Positions 45,862-58,260 of a DNA stretch of 64,000 nt are shown here, in pieces (within the stretch, counting starts at the first letter, position 1; the number at the start of each line of letters is the position of its first letter). Below the pieces are notes generated by a model that worked only from the letters and a program-made list of their open reading frames with translations, made no database searches and was not told where the DNA came from. Source of the DNA: Solicoccozyma terricola (taxonomy: Eukaryota > Basidiomycota > Tremellomycetes > Filobasidiales > Piskurozymaceae); contig BCLD01000004.1 in NCBI GenBank assembly GCA_001600875.1, positions 157,536-221,535 of the forward strand. Reading direction: 5' to 3'. The translations under genes were made by a program, and so were the position numbers.

Positions 45862-46960
45862 ACGGCTGACTATTACTGGTCGACCACCAACGAAGGCGAA
45901 CAGGCGGGATCTGAAAGAGACGAAGTAAACCAAAAAATTACAGAGATTCTCATGACGCATCGCATATCACTCACTCAATAATGTAAACTCGATGGCATGA
46001 CTATTTGACCACCACTACCGCCGCCCGTATCCCTTCCGTTCATCGCCTTGCGCGGTTTGTTGTGAAAGTTGTACGGCGGCAATGGAGAGGGAGGCAGAGC
46101 GGGGCAGGGAGGGGGGAAGGGGGAAGGGGAAGCATGGACAGCGATGTGACACTGCGATGTGATGCTGCGGTGATATCTTGCGGCATTCTCTCGTCCGGGG
46201 CGGGGTCTGCCGCATCAAAGCACCCTTTCCGCCCTTGTCACCCTTTTCGCCCCCGTTCCAGTAATTTTAGCAGGACAAAGTCTGCCGAAGCGAGCGCCAT
46301 ATGCAACCTCAACCTCGATGGATCGCATCCCTCCGTCCCGCCATCAGCCGTCTCACACATCAGTTCCTCGATACTGGACTGCGCAACTCGTCCGTCCATT
46401 CCACTCAGAGCACCATTCGATACGCCGACATCAGCCCACCCAGCTCTGCAACCACCTTATCTGATTGTTGCTTTCGCTTGGAACCGCCCGACTCTGCTAG
46501 TTCCACATCTGATACGCCTACAAACACGCCCAAGGGTGAGTGTTGACATCTGGTATCCGTCGCTCGTCCAACGTGCGTTCTGGATAGTAGTGCTTGGTCG
46601 TGGACACCGTCCAATCCTCCTGACTGTGCCATCGTCGGGTGGATCTCTCTGGGAACAACAACTGACGCGAACTTGCTCGCTTTTCTTTTCCTTTTTCTTT
46701 CCGTCGACATCTGACTGCTTTTGATCGGTCCCCGTCTCCTTCATTCAACGATACCTATTCCCATTCAATCAACGTTCTTGCACCCTTATCCCTCCTCGCG
46801 AATTCAACCACCGTACAGCATTCCGCAGGTTCGGGTGTTTGATGTGCAGCAACACCAAAAGGTCCTACTCAATCAAACAACCCTCGGTCTCACGACATCT
46901 CCAACCTTTCTCTGCACCTGGCAACGTCCTTCACCCATTCTACCACCGCCGCGCGACTCA
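45862..46960. promoter_or_regulatory. Promoter and long leader of the Crz1-like gene
   Basis: G/A-rich block at 46080-46135, then pyrimidine-rich sequence. The frame that runs upstream of 46961 (from about 46721) lacks domain signal and reads as a 5' leader; an upstream start cannot be excluded. No other gene was seen. Confidence 0.45.
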
Positions 46961-48991
46961 ATGTCTTCGCACATCGCATCCGCTATAGACGACTTCAGCT
47001 CCATCATTTCATCCACCACATCATTCAACGACAGCGCGGTTGCGGCTCCTACCGCTATCAAACTATCGAACGGTGGTTTGGGCGAACTAGACGAGTTTGA
47101 AGGAACCTTCCCGTTCTTAGAGGAATCGGCAGCACTCGGTAGTACTTCAAGTTCTAGTTCAGCCGAATCTTCATTTGCTGGTTCGCCATCTAGTTGCGGT
47201 ATATTCACAGATCCTCTCATCGCGTCGTCAACCGAGAACGCTTCTAGCGATTTCACGTCGTCTCTACAGTCCACGAACGGGACCGACATCGATCTTGAGA
47301 AACAACAACAACACCATCTTCAACAGTTTCTCTATTATCAAAATCTCGCAATTCAGCGACAAGAAGCAGTAGCCAAACAACTCGCTCAACAACAACAACA
47401 ACAACAACAAGAGGCCGATATTATCCTCCTTGGCGCTACTTCAACATCCGACCCTTCCATCCCGTCTCTTTCTCCTCCTTCGACTCCGCCAACCGCGTCT
47501 TCTCCCGACGTCGCTTCTCTATCCAGCGATATCAATTCGATGCAGAGTTATTCCTATATTCTAAGTGGAGACGTATCGACTCCAAACACCAAGATGGATT
47601 CATTCGCAAGTGGTGATCAAACTGCTGCTGGTCAGCAATCGATCCCCGCGAATGGTTACTCCCAACGTACTTCTCAGTCGTATCACCAGTTGTTGGCGAA
47701 TGAATCATCGTCTCGACATTCCGTCTCTGGCGGCTACCCGACTACGCCCGCGATGGACTGCAACAGCATGTACAACGGATACGCGTCTCCTATGGGATCC
47801 CGAAATTCGTTCGACGGTGTTTCACATAACCATGGCCAATCCATGCAACGTAACAATACAGTCCTACAATTGGATCAGAATGGTTTCGGTGGTGTTCCCA
47901 TGCAGATGAGTCTATCTGGTTCTGCAGCTCAGGAGGGCGGCGGCGGCCTCGTCAAGGGTCCATACATGGTGTCGAACGGTGGTAATTCATATTACAACGC
48001 CAGTCCGACCGATAATGAATCGAGCTATCAAGCTCAACAAGTTCAAATTCATCAAGCGGTGACGAATGCTACTTTTGATATGGCTGCTATGTATCAGCCT
48101 ATGCAGCAGCAATACCAGTCGCCGTACACGCTTCAACAAAACGCCAATACGTCGTCATCCGCTGTCCCGTACGCAGCTCATAACCTTTCCGTTCCATCGT
48201 ACTACCGCATTCACAGTGCTGATCCAGTAGTCGCACAAGAAAATGTCACTGGAGCTGTTAAGATGGAGTCTGTATCTCCTCGCGCTTCCATCTCAGTTCC
48301 GCTGAGCAAATCGATCGACATGGACGAGCTCGAAGCTTCTACCGTCGTTACACTCAAGCAGCGAGATTCTATCGCCTCATCCGGAGCGACGAGCAAGGTA
48401 TCCACTTTCCCGAGTTCGACATCGTCTGGTCCTGATAGCGCTCCACAGAGCGTCAATGGGGACGTTGATTTGTCCAAGGTTATTCTCAACCCGTTGGGAG
48501 GTGGTCGTGGTTATGTTCCTGGTGAAACACCAGATGACCCAAAGAAACGACACAAGTGCGATGTATGTGGTCGTTCCTTTGCTCGTCTTTTCAATCTTAA
48601 GGTGAGTCTTTTCTGTTCGGTGCCGTGGTTGCTCGGCGGACACATGATCGCTGATTCTCTTTTTTTATCCTTTATTCGCAGTCCCATCAGCAGACCCACG
48701 ATCCCTTGCGATTGAAGCCACACGTTTGCCCCCATGAGACGTGCGCCAGGTCGTTTTCCCGTTTACACGATCTTGAACGGCATCGTCAAGGAGTAAGTTT
48801 TCTTTTTCTTTTTCTTTTTCTTGGAATGAATCTCAATTGTTTCCAACCCGGATTACTGATCTCTCCTCCCAAACCCACAGGTCCACTTCGATGGCCCCTT
48901 GATGGTCGCCAAAAGACAAGGTATCTCTCCCTGCATCGCACGAGCTCAATATCGACTCGCGAAACGAGCAGAGCGAGGTGCTCTCGTCTAA
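46961..48991 (+). CDS. C2H2 zinc-finger transcription factor, Crz1/Sp1-like
   Basis: Three exons in phase give 620 residues: 46961-48601, 48682-48792 and 48881-48991. The long N-terminal region is disordered, Ser/Gln/Asn-rich, with a glutamine run (CAA repeats at about 47389-47410) and acidic stretches such as LGELDEFEGTFPFLEE. Two C-terminal C2H2 fingers are split by introns: HKCDVCGRSFARLFNLK/SHQQTH, and PHVCPHETCARSFSRLHDLERHRQG/VH. Finger pairs with ARLFNLKSH and RLHDLERH resemble the calcineurin-responsive Crz1 family (called Sp1/Crz1 in Cryptococcus). That assignment rests on memory of the family and layout, not a search. The short tail is basic. The chosen start MSSHIAS has a good context. 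Confidence 0.75.
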
Positions 48992-49827
48992 GACCACCAC
49001 TACTACCTCTTCAAGATAAAAGTCGCGACCACGTGGATCGCGCATTGACATACACCCAATGAACCTCAATTCGAAATGGATTTTGAATCACCACCGTCTT
49101 CCTTTTAAAGATTTGGTTTTCACCCTGGTTTAACAACTTCTTTCGAACGTTTCCCCCTCTTCCCTTATCCCTTCCCACTCGTCATGGATTCCGTTCCCCA
49201 AACGTTTCCGACCTTTTTCAAGCCTCTTCTCTCTTTCCACCTACCCGTTCTTCTATTCCGAGTTTCGACACGTCTCCTTACTCAGCGCCGCCGCGTCAGC
49301 GGCAAGAATATTCCCCATCTTGATTCTTTTCGGCGTACGAGTATCGAGTATTTCTTGGAATGGACGGATGGACAGCGGATTATAACCAGCACAACAAAAA
49401 CCATCAACAAACCCGATTTTAATATCCCAAAAAAAAGAAAGACAAAAAAGAAAAAAAAAGCTGGATCTCCGTTTCGTGGAATGCGACTTTGGTTTCAAAA
49501 CAAGTCCTCGGATGTATGGGTTACACCAGAATCTCTCAGATGGGTTCGAACCGGATAAGGAAAGAAGAAAGAAGGAAAAACCCGACCTCGATAACCTGGT
49601 TAAACAAATCTCCCAAAAAAAAAAAGAACTTCTCCATCGGAGAGGCACAGACATCGGTTTCTTTCAAAAATTTCGTTTCTTCCCGACCCGATCACCCTTT
49701 TTTCTTCCTTTCCTTCCTTTCCTTATTTCCACATTCCCCAACCAGGCCTTTCCCCCCATTTCATATCCCCATATCCCCTTCCCCCCCCCCCCCCCCCCCC
49801 CCTTTTCTCCCCCCTCCCCCCAAAAAA

Positions 49828-49873
<46 letters not shown>

Positions 49874-50503
49874 CTCGACTTCAATCGAAATATAACCTCT
49901 GACCGCCTCATCCATCCCGCTGTGGCACCCCTTCTCATTCTCCCCCGTGCTTTCCCGATACTCCCACTACCTCGCGAGTGGGGGATGTTGGAATAGCTAG
50001 GTGGGAGCAAGGATTGGGTATGCTTTTACAGCCCCGTGATAGGATCTTGGACCGTCGAAGGGGGCCTGGCGATTTTTTTTTTCTTTTTCTTTTTGCGTTT
50101 TTTCTTCCCTTTTCTTTTGTCAGCAAGTTAGGATATTTATCTTTTGTATGTATTTGTAGAGGGCGATGGATTGAGAAGGAATGAGGAAATAAATAAAAAA
50201 CCCTATGAAATTATATAAGGCACACAAGTGTGGTTTCATGCAGGTATTGCTGCTGGATGGCCCGGTGGAGCCGTGAGCAGTAGTCCAACCCTCCCAGACC
50301 ACGGTGTGTAGATCCGGGTCAACTGGGTCCGAATATCACGTGCCGGCCCATTCCCCCAGTCCCCCCGTGAGAATTCCCACTTTTTTCGGGCTGGAAAGAG
50401 CTCAGTCGAAAGAAAGTTGTGGGAGCAAGGCCACTGGGACTCGTCCTTCATTCAACACCACCACCACCTCCCACCTCCCACCTCCATCCCCCTCCTCTTC
50501 ACA
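48992..50503. other. Long intergenic/UTR region with poly-C and poly-A tracts
   Basis: Holds the 3' UTR of the Crz1-like gene and the promoter of eEF1B-gamma. C runs lie at 49781-49802 (22) and 49830-49866 (37), with A and T runs nearby (49452-49459, 49617-49625, 50071-50079). Frames crossing it are Pro, Lys or Gly runs with no domain signal, so I see no gene. ACCTCCC repeats at 50466-50485 lead into the start codon at 50504. Confidence 0.6.
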
Positions 50504-50848
50504 ATGTCTGGCAAGATCTACTCCTACCCAAGTGAGTCGTCCGTCTGCGTTCTTCCCGCTTCCACCCATCTCATTCTCCCCCCGTTTTCTAACCCCCACC
50601 AGACAACTGGCGTGTCCAACGTGTCAAGGCGGTCGCCGCTTTCTCCGATGCATCCGTCGAGGAAGTCGTCGTTGAGATGTCCCAGAGCAAGACTGAGGAC
50701 TTCCTTGCCAAGTTCCCAGCCGGTTGTGTTCCAGCTTTTGAGTCGGACGATGGCTTGACCATTACTGAAAGCGCTGCTATTGCCGAGTATGGTGAGTATC
50801 GAACGTGTTTTTCCGGTTTTTTTTTCCTCCTTCCCCCCCCCCCCCCCC

Positions 50849-50880
<32 letters not shown>

Positions 50881-52598
50881 CCTTCTTCTTCCCCGCTCTT
50901 TCGCTCGCTTTTTCCCGCTCCACCTCATCCTCCATGCCATCCTCCATCGCATCCCACTCCCGACCTTTTCGATTCCCTTTGCACTCGTCATGATGAGATA
51001 TTACAATTTAGTTATCCCTGTCCAAATCTCACTATGTCGAGAATTTTTCCGACGGGTGGTACCGTCATTATCGCTGAACAAGTCAAAACTATTCTTCCTT
51101 TCCTTTGTCTTGCTTTCGTCGTCGTTTATCATCCTCATACTGACCTTGTTCTACTCTTTCCCATCCTCCCCTTGCCACCTTTCCAACTCGAACGCAAATC
51201 ACTTCACATCGAGTAGTCGCCAAGAACGGACCAACTCCTTTCTGGCCCACCAACAAGCACGAGGAAGCCAAGATCCACTCATACGTCTGCATCGTTGACC
51301 AGGAGGTGAGTTTTTGATAGATGGAATACATCAAGTGTGGCTCGTTGATTTGACAATTCGTTTCATTCCTTCTTTTCATCGTTCCTCCTCCTCTTCCTTA
51401 CCCTTGTCTGTATCCAGATCGTTGCTCGTGTCTCATGCGCCAATGGTATGATCGCAGGCTATATCCCATACTCCAAGCCAATCTACCAAGCACTTATCGA
51501 CAAGGCCGTCTCTCGTCTCGTTGCTATCAACGGTGAACTGCAAAAGAAGACCTTCTTGGTCGGGGACAGGATCTCAGTAGCCGATGTTACCCTTGCTTCC
51601 GCGCTTTTCTCCGGGTTTTCATCTCATCTTGATGCGTCTATCAGGGCAAAGATCCCTAATGTCGTTCGTCTTTTCAACACGTGAGTTTGTTTTGAGTCGC
51701 CTGGAACTTTTTCCACCGAATGATAGTTTCCTAATATCGATCTCCCTTTCTCGCAGTGTTATCAACCACTCAAAGCTTTCTTCCATCTTCGGTGAAGCAA
51801 AATTCGCCGAGACCGCTCCCCAATACCAAGCAAAGAAGGAGGCCAAAGTAGCTGACAAGCCAAAGGCCGCCCCTGCTGAGGCTGCACCAAAGCCAAAGAA
51901 GGCTGCTGTCGTGAAGGATGATGATGATGAGGAGCCATCGGTACCTGCTGAGCCAAAGGCAAAGAACCCGCTTGATGATCTGCCAAAATCCGATTTCAAG
52001 TTGGATGACTGGAAGAGGACTTACTCAAATGAGGACACCAGGAAGACTGCTCTGCCTTGGTTCTACGAGAAGTGAGTGGAGGATGGGAGAGAGGACGGGA
52101 GTTGCAAAATCTCGTTTGATATCTTTTTACTTACTGATACAAAAACATTCGTCCATCGCAGCTTCGACAAGGAGGGTTTCTCCGTGTGGAAGGTTGAATT
52201 CAAGTACAACGACGAGTTGACCCAGGTCTTCATGTCCTCCAACTTGGTGAGTTGGGAACTTTGTGTGACAGTCAACGTTATCATACCACAATTCACTGAC
52301 GCCATTCCCTAACCTGAAGATCGGTGGTTTCTTCAACCGTCTCGAGGCATCCCGAAAGTACGCTATGGGTTCCATGGGTGTGTTCGGCAAGGCCAACGAC
52401 TCGATCATCTCTGGTGCCTTCATCGTCCGAGGCAAGGACTTCAAGCCAGTCATGGATGTTGCCCCAGATTGGGAATCATACGAGTACACCCCACTTGACA
52501 TCACCTCAGAAGCAGACAAGAAGTTCTTCGAGGGTGCCATGGCTTGGGATTTGGAGATTGACGGCAAGCCGTTCGCTGATGGCAAGGTCTTCAAGTAA
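50504..52598 (+). CDS. Translation elongation factor eEF1B gamma
   Basis: Scaffold subunit of the eEF1B nucleotide-exchange complex (yeast Cam1/Tef4). Seven exons agree in phase and give 415 residues: 50504-50531, 50603-50791, 51217-51305, 51418-51680, 51757-52071, 52162-52246 and 52320-52598. Residues 1-200 form a GST-like fold ([43 protein letters not shown]). A Lys/Ala/Pro linker follows ([27 protein letters not shown]). The C-terminal EF1G domain has [69 protein letters not shown] and a [17 protein letters not shown] end. Intron 2 (50792-51216) holds C25 followed by T23. Strong match throughout. Confidence 0.97.
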
Positions 52599-52930
52599 AG
52601 AGAGAAAGAGAGAGAGGTAGCAGCAGGTTTTATTTATTTACGTAGCAGTGTCGTGTCCGTTTGTCTCCCCCATTTTGCCATAGTTGCGTGACGATTAGAT
52701 GACGATCTAATTGATGAAGGAAAAGTTTTGGACTTGGTGGGGTTGTTTCGCCCAAAATGCTGCTCCAAGTTGCCGTTTTCACGTGCACCACGTCGCCCGA
52801 ACTCAGCCGACAGAACAGACAGAGGTTGAGAGACACCTCCGTTCAATCTACCTCACCTCCATCTCCCCATCCTCTCCACTCAACACCCAGCGCGAGCCCC
52901 GTGCCTGTATCCGCACGAGCTCATTCCATC

Positions 52931-53937
52931 ATGGGTTCCAGAGAAAAGGTGCGTTTTTTTTTTCGGTCCAACATTGCTGCAGCACCGAGCTACAACGGTT
53001 AACCATCTCGCAAAACATCTTCCCCAGCTCTCCATCTACCCGAATCCCCAGCCCGAGATCGTTCTCATCGAAACCCCACATCCACTCTCTCAGCAGATTA
53101 GGGTTGCGCGTGAACATACCACCGATGCGCTAAGTGGTGTTCGTGAGCAGGTTCAGACGGTGGTTGATAAGTGGGTGGGATTTGAGAGACGGGTGGAGCG
53201 TGAGTCGGGTTTTGTCGTTGAGCTAGATGCCATGAGGTGCTGATGACTGCGGGTCGCCGAACTCTCTGCAGGAGAGGTCAAATCAGTCCTCTCGAAGGAT
53301 GAGCCGTTGACTCCGGGAATCCTATATATCGGTGTAGCTGGATTAGCTGGCTCTGTGATCGCCCGCAATCGTAAGTCGTCCCATTCACGTCCGGTCGCAT
53401 GACCGATCACTAACGGGCGTTATCGATCCTATACAATCAGGCAATATTCTCGTCCGACTCGTGCTTCCACCTGCTCTTTTCCTCACCGCATCCCCTTACT
53501 TCCTTCCTAAAACCTCCCACAACGTCCGTCAATACTTTGCTCGAATCGAGGACTCCCACTTCCCTGAATTCGCCAAGCAGCATGATGAAGTGATCCGTTC
53601 GGTATCCACAAACTTCCGATCCGTCATCGATCGAGCAGAGACTCTGGGAACGGACGTCAAGCAGATCAGCGGGAAAGTCGTTCGTCAAGTCGAGGATACC
53701 ACGGGTTTGCGTATCGGTGAAGTATTAGGCAAGGCACAAGCTATCGAGCAGAATGTCGCAAGGGAGGTCCAGAGAGAACGACATGCTCAGGAAACGAGCG
53801 AACCAGCGGGTAAAGAGGAGGTCATTGCCGTGGTTGTCGAGGAAAAGCCAATCGCAAAAATCGTAGCCGCACCTGTCGAAGAACAGGCGGCTGCTGCCAA
53901 GGTGACACCCGAGGAAAAAGTACCACGACTTGTATAG
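52931..53937 (+). CDS. ApoO-like MICOS subunit (Mic26/Mic27 family)
   Basis: Inner-membrane protein of the crista-junction MICOS complex. Four exons agree in phase and give 261 residues: 52931-52948, 53028-53199, 53272-53370 and 53441-53937. The first exon encodes only MGSREK. The family region follows: LSIYPNPQPEIVLIETPHPLSQQIR, a helical stretch VREQVQTVVDKWVGFERR, then two membrane segments separated by a short loop (ILYIGVAGLAGSVIA and LVRLVLPPALFLTASPYFLP) and the family element SHNVRQY. The C-terminal tail is longer than in many relatives, with coiled-coil potential and Ala/Glu/Lys repeats. Which of the two fungal paralogues it is cannot be decided. Confidence 0.85.
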
Positions 53938-55320
53938 ACGAGTAGGTGATACAATGGATTAGACATTGATATTGCTCCCAAGTCCGTGCTTTGTCTGCGA
54001 CGTTTATCTTGAACTCACCCGCGGCATGGGTTCGAGGCTTACATGAATGAGCCGATGCAATCGTGGATTATCGGCATATCAGTCTCAAAAAGGCACCTAT
54101 GAAATTCCATCAGTCGGTGCCATTCATGACCCGGCCATTCTCTGCTAGCAGGCCGACCGTCCCGTTTCCTATTATTCATCTCCCAAATTCCTCCTTCCCC
54201 TTTCTCTTTGTCTCCGCGATCCGATCTAAACTCGACCGCAATGTGATCTCGCCAACTCAAACGGGTCCACATTTCGCATAGCGGCCTTCTCACTGCCTTA
54301 ACCGCATGCCACCCGTCTGAACGCAAAACCATCGATTCCTCGTACTAGCTTCCCCTTGGAGTTTTATGCCGTGTTCTCAATTTCGATGCTTGTATCCAGT
54401 TCAAAAGCTTTGCGGAATCACGCTCAGGGCAGCTTGAATACTTTCGTCCTGCATCATTCTTATTCAACTTCGAAGACAACAACTCGGTGTCCAGGATGGG
54501 AAAAGAGTGCGCTATTGAGATATCTTCGCTAGTTAATATGAGACGACGTATAGAGAAAATCGACAAGAAAAATCTACAGGACAGCTCTTTTCGTTTCCTC
54601 GCCCGGAAGATTACTTCCCAACATATATATTCACTAGATAAATCCAAAAGGGGACTAGTTGGGGTGACACAATGCGGGGTATAGGTAGCCAGGATTTGGT
54701 ATCTGCTGAAGGGTGGTATTGACATCATATCAAGTAGAGCTCACGATCAGGATTTTGTTACTAGGTTGTCAATATTGACAGTCCAGCTCTGGAATACAAG
54801 CCGATAATTAGTGTATCATCGGGCAAGTAGTTATTGAGCTGGGCAGGCTTGGAATAACAGAAGAGCGCTACCAGTGCAGTCTGTCTTCATCCTGTGTTTG
54901 ACTCGATCACGAGTCCAGTAAGGGAAAATCAGTAAAGAGATGTTACAGAAGCGTGCATATATGGATTATGATGATTTGAGTCTGACATAGCACCTACAAA
55001 TAAATGGGAAAAAGGGAAAATCTCCCAAATTTGGCGCGTGTGTCCTCCTGGAGATGAAGAGGCGCCATGTCAGTTGGAATGGAATACACATGATGATTAT
55101 CCTGTTGCTCATGCCCAACCTGTCCAACGTATGCGTTCCTACTTGCATCCAAATGGGTCGTGGTTGGTTGGTGGAGAAATAGTGCCTGGACCAACCACGT
55201 GGCCCGGGGATGCTAGCCCGCGCAACCAGATATTTCCAACTAATTCAACTATTCAACCCCTGTGTACCCCCATCCCTCAAACATTCCCCATCATCGACGA
55301 CGACAACGAAGACGACCACC
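53938..55320. other. Intergenic region without a recognised gene
   Basis: About 1.4 kb. The stretch 54340-54980 is AT-richer than its surroundings. A minus-strand frame at 54332-54039 (97 residues) has mixed composition but no start context, splice partners or family resemblance. A TGGGTTCGAGGCT segment near 54028 looks like a tRNA B box, but no matching A box or cloverleaf was found. The right end is the RSM22 promoter. Confidence 0.45.
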
Positions 55321-58128
55321 ATGCACCGGTCATCCATATCCCGCTCTCTCATCGGCAACATCCGTCACTCATCCTCTTCATCTTCCCAACTCCATTCAGG
55401 TCATCCACCTCGCGATCGGCTCGACCCTTCCACCGTTGAACTCTTGGATGATCTCACACTCGGTACGAGGGAGAGAAGGCGACGTAGGAGAGCTGTGGAG
55501 CTTGAGAATAGGTCCACAGAAGGGCCTTCTACAGAGCGAGTGTACGATTCGAAAGATCAAGATGGGACTTTGAAAGATGATACTCGAGCAGGGGGCGATG
55601 TTGGGGAAGGGTCTTCATACTCGGTACGAGCGATGGCTGGTCCATCTCGATCCTCTTCTTCTACTCATCCCGAGGACATCGATGTCGATGAATTCAATCA
55701 CCTTGAATCAAGAGAGGAAAGAAGATCACCTGCTTCTGTCTTTGGGTCAAAGAGGATTGGAAGCGTTGTGTTGCCAATGCAGTTGATCGATGGTATACAG
55801 AAACAAATCGATGGTAAGCAACATATGATCTCCTCATTTCGAGTTATCTGCAATTCCCAAATGCACCTTCATCTGACGCATCCCCCTCGCCGATTGCTTG
55901 AAACCACACATCAGAGACAGACCCACATGACCTCCGACGAGCCTACCTCACCCTCCTCCCTAATTCGAACACCACAGCACCCTCTCCTACGCCCCACAAG
56001 ACCCTTCGCCCCTCACGAATCAACGCTCAATCGCCGACTTTGGCAATAGCTCAGGCAGCGACTGTCTTACCGGGACAGTATGCTGTGTTGAGAAATGTGA
56101 TGAGAGAGATTGAAAGGAGAGTTGGGATGGATTGGTTGGGAGATGGCGCTGGCGGTGGGGCGGTTGTGTGGGATGGTGGGATGGGAAGTGCAATTTGGTG
56201 TGTTGGTTATGCTGGAGTTGTCGTGTTGGATGACTGATGATTAACATTGCACGTTGTTGTTGTTCTTCAGGGCTACCCTAGATGTCAATGGAGAACTTGA
56301 ACTCCCAGATCCTTCGGAATTACCCGTTCTAGGGAATACCCCCATCAATGGTACCATCTTCAATCATGTTCAATCCTCGAGACATATGATGGAAGTCACT
56401 GGATCGTTATTCAAAGGTGAATCGACACTGCTTACAGTTCATAGTGATCGAATGTGCACTCATATATTGATATCTTTGCTGTTCTTAGATGTGAACATTG
56501 GGACGTCGAAAATCAATCATATGCGGAATTCTGCTGTCAGCGGAAAAGTAAGCATCCATAAACCGTAACAAAGGCGAATTCGAATAATCGGGGGACTGAT
56601 ATATAAATTATGCATTCAGCCATCCGCTGTATTCAGTACTTTCCATTTATCTCGACTTACTACTAAAACAGCTCGAATGCGCCGAGTCCAAGAATTTTGG
56701 GATTCAGGTGCGGATGTTTTCGTGAGTCTTTAAACACTGCTTGTAAGCATACCCGCCCCGCGCCGTGACTAAAACGCGACTCGGAATGCCCCCCCCCCCC
56801 CCCAAAGGTCATCGTTGATGCTGGAACCAAAGAAGGGTTCAAAGTTGTATCTGAAGCACGATCTCAACTCCTTGAGCTGGGACGGAATACACCTCTTCAT
56901 CCTGAGATATCTGATACACCGGATAAGAAATCCCGTAAAGCTCGTCGTCGAGCGAAACAAAGAGCAGGTAGTGAGGAGGGAGAGGTTGTGGTGGTTGATG
57001 GCGTTGAGACGTTGGTTATTGGTGGAGAAGTGTTCTATGCGGAGGGAGAGGAATTCATAGTAAAGCAGGGACAAGGAACGGACAAGGAGAAAAAGGTGGA
57101 AGAGGTAGAGATGGTTGGAAGTCATGTGATTGCACCTGTGAGTTTTTTTTTCAATCTTTCCCGCCGCTTTGATAGGACATGTTTTCTGATCAAAGTGGAC
57201 TTATCGATTCAAGTGCCCACACGACGGTGCATGTCCACTCATACCCACGCGCGACATCTGTCATTTCTCACAACGCCTTCAAACACCTTCATTCCTCCGT
57301 CGAACTAAGCATTCAAAGCGTGGCGACGAAGATATTAAATACACATATGTCGTGATTCGACGTGGGAAACGACCTACATCAGATGTAGCTGCTGTACCTG
57401 TTGGACGCTTGGGAGGCGTAGGGAAGGAAGCGATTCAACAAGCAAAGGATAAATTGGAAGGCAAAGGAGGTGTTCTGATTCCTCTTGAAGGATCTGAAGA
57501 TACCTTCCATGTCATGACTGATCCAACACACCAGAATGAGGTTGAACTGCTTGAAGAGGTTGAAGAAGCTAATGAAAGGGAGAAGGAGATGAGTGATGAG
57601 GAAATGGAGAGGGTGTTGAGGAAGGAAGCGTATGGATGGCCGAGGTTGGTTTATCCTCCGATCAAGAGATCAGGTCATGTTGTAATGGACACTTGTCATT
57701 CGTCTGGTGAGTCCACAAAGCTTAGGTCATACCCCTTTCCCAAGAACGTTTGTTTTAATCCCGGTCTTGATGAAATTGCAGGATCTATCGTCCGACTCAC
57801 TCTTCCCCGCTCTGCGTCAAAACAAGCATACCACGATGCGCGTAAAGTGTCATGGGGTGATCTGTTCCCACACCAAACGAAAGGAACTGAAGTCGTGCGG
57901 TCTAGAGGTATCAAGAAGCTGATACCTCAAACTGATATCGAGAGGCTGGATGAGGACAATGACGAAGAGACGATGGAAGCGGATGAGGATACATTCGATA
58001 GCAGTGATTGGCCTACTGCGAGTTTGGTGGATGTTGAAGTGGAAACAGGGTCGATCGAGGATGAGTTGTTGAGTGGGGATGGGGCGGCGAAGAGGGAGGA
58101 GGATGTGATTGTGAGGACGTTTGGATAG
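55321..58128 (+). CDS. RSM22: Rsm22/METTL17-like mitochondrial small-subunit assembly factor
   Basis: Mitochondrial methyltransferase-like protein needed for small ribosomal subunit assembly. Eight exons agree in phase and give 750 residues: 55321-55813, 55915-56197, 56271-56416, 56489-56547, 56620-56721, 56808-57137, 57214-57706 and 57782-58128. The N terminus is basic and Ser-rich, suiting mitochondrial import. The methyltransferase part has PGQYAVLRNVMREIERRVG and a Gly-rich loop VVWDGGMGSAIWA, but it is degenerate. The diagnostic cysteine region is CPHDGACPL, RDICHFSQRLQTP and later VVMDTCHSSG, giving four Cys spaced like the [4Fe-4S] ligands reported for METTL17. RRTKHSKRGDEDIKYTYVVIRRG is the family signature. 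Exon 6 is preceded by a C15 run. The downstream otubain start is only 132 bp away. Confidence 0.92.
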
Positions 58129-58260
58129 GCAGCGGGTGGCGGTGGCGGTGGCGAATGTATGATGTACGATGACGAATCTCGGTTCCCAATGTCATTCAGA
58201 CGAGGACCAACCCAACAGCGTCGACACCATCACACAAGCAGCAACACATCCTCATCAGCC

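Noticed and set aside
46005..46724. Long plus-strand frame before the Crz1-like gene
   Set aside because: Low-complexity Ser/Pro/Arg content, no domain, not spliced to the gene in a sensible way. Best read as promoter and leader.
49476..50010. Overlapping Pro-, Lys- and Gly-rich frames on both strands
   Set aside because: They are translations of C, A and G homopolymers and lack starts, splice sites and domains.
50677..51298. Frames reading through intron 2 of eEF1B-gamma
   Set aside because: The intron is required to join [12 protein letters not shown] in phase; the read-through is homopolymer-derived.
54015..54045. tRNA-like B box (GGTTCGAGGC)
   Set aside because: No matching A box, acceptor stem or anticodon arm could be folded around it.
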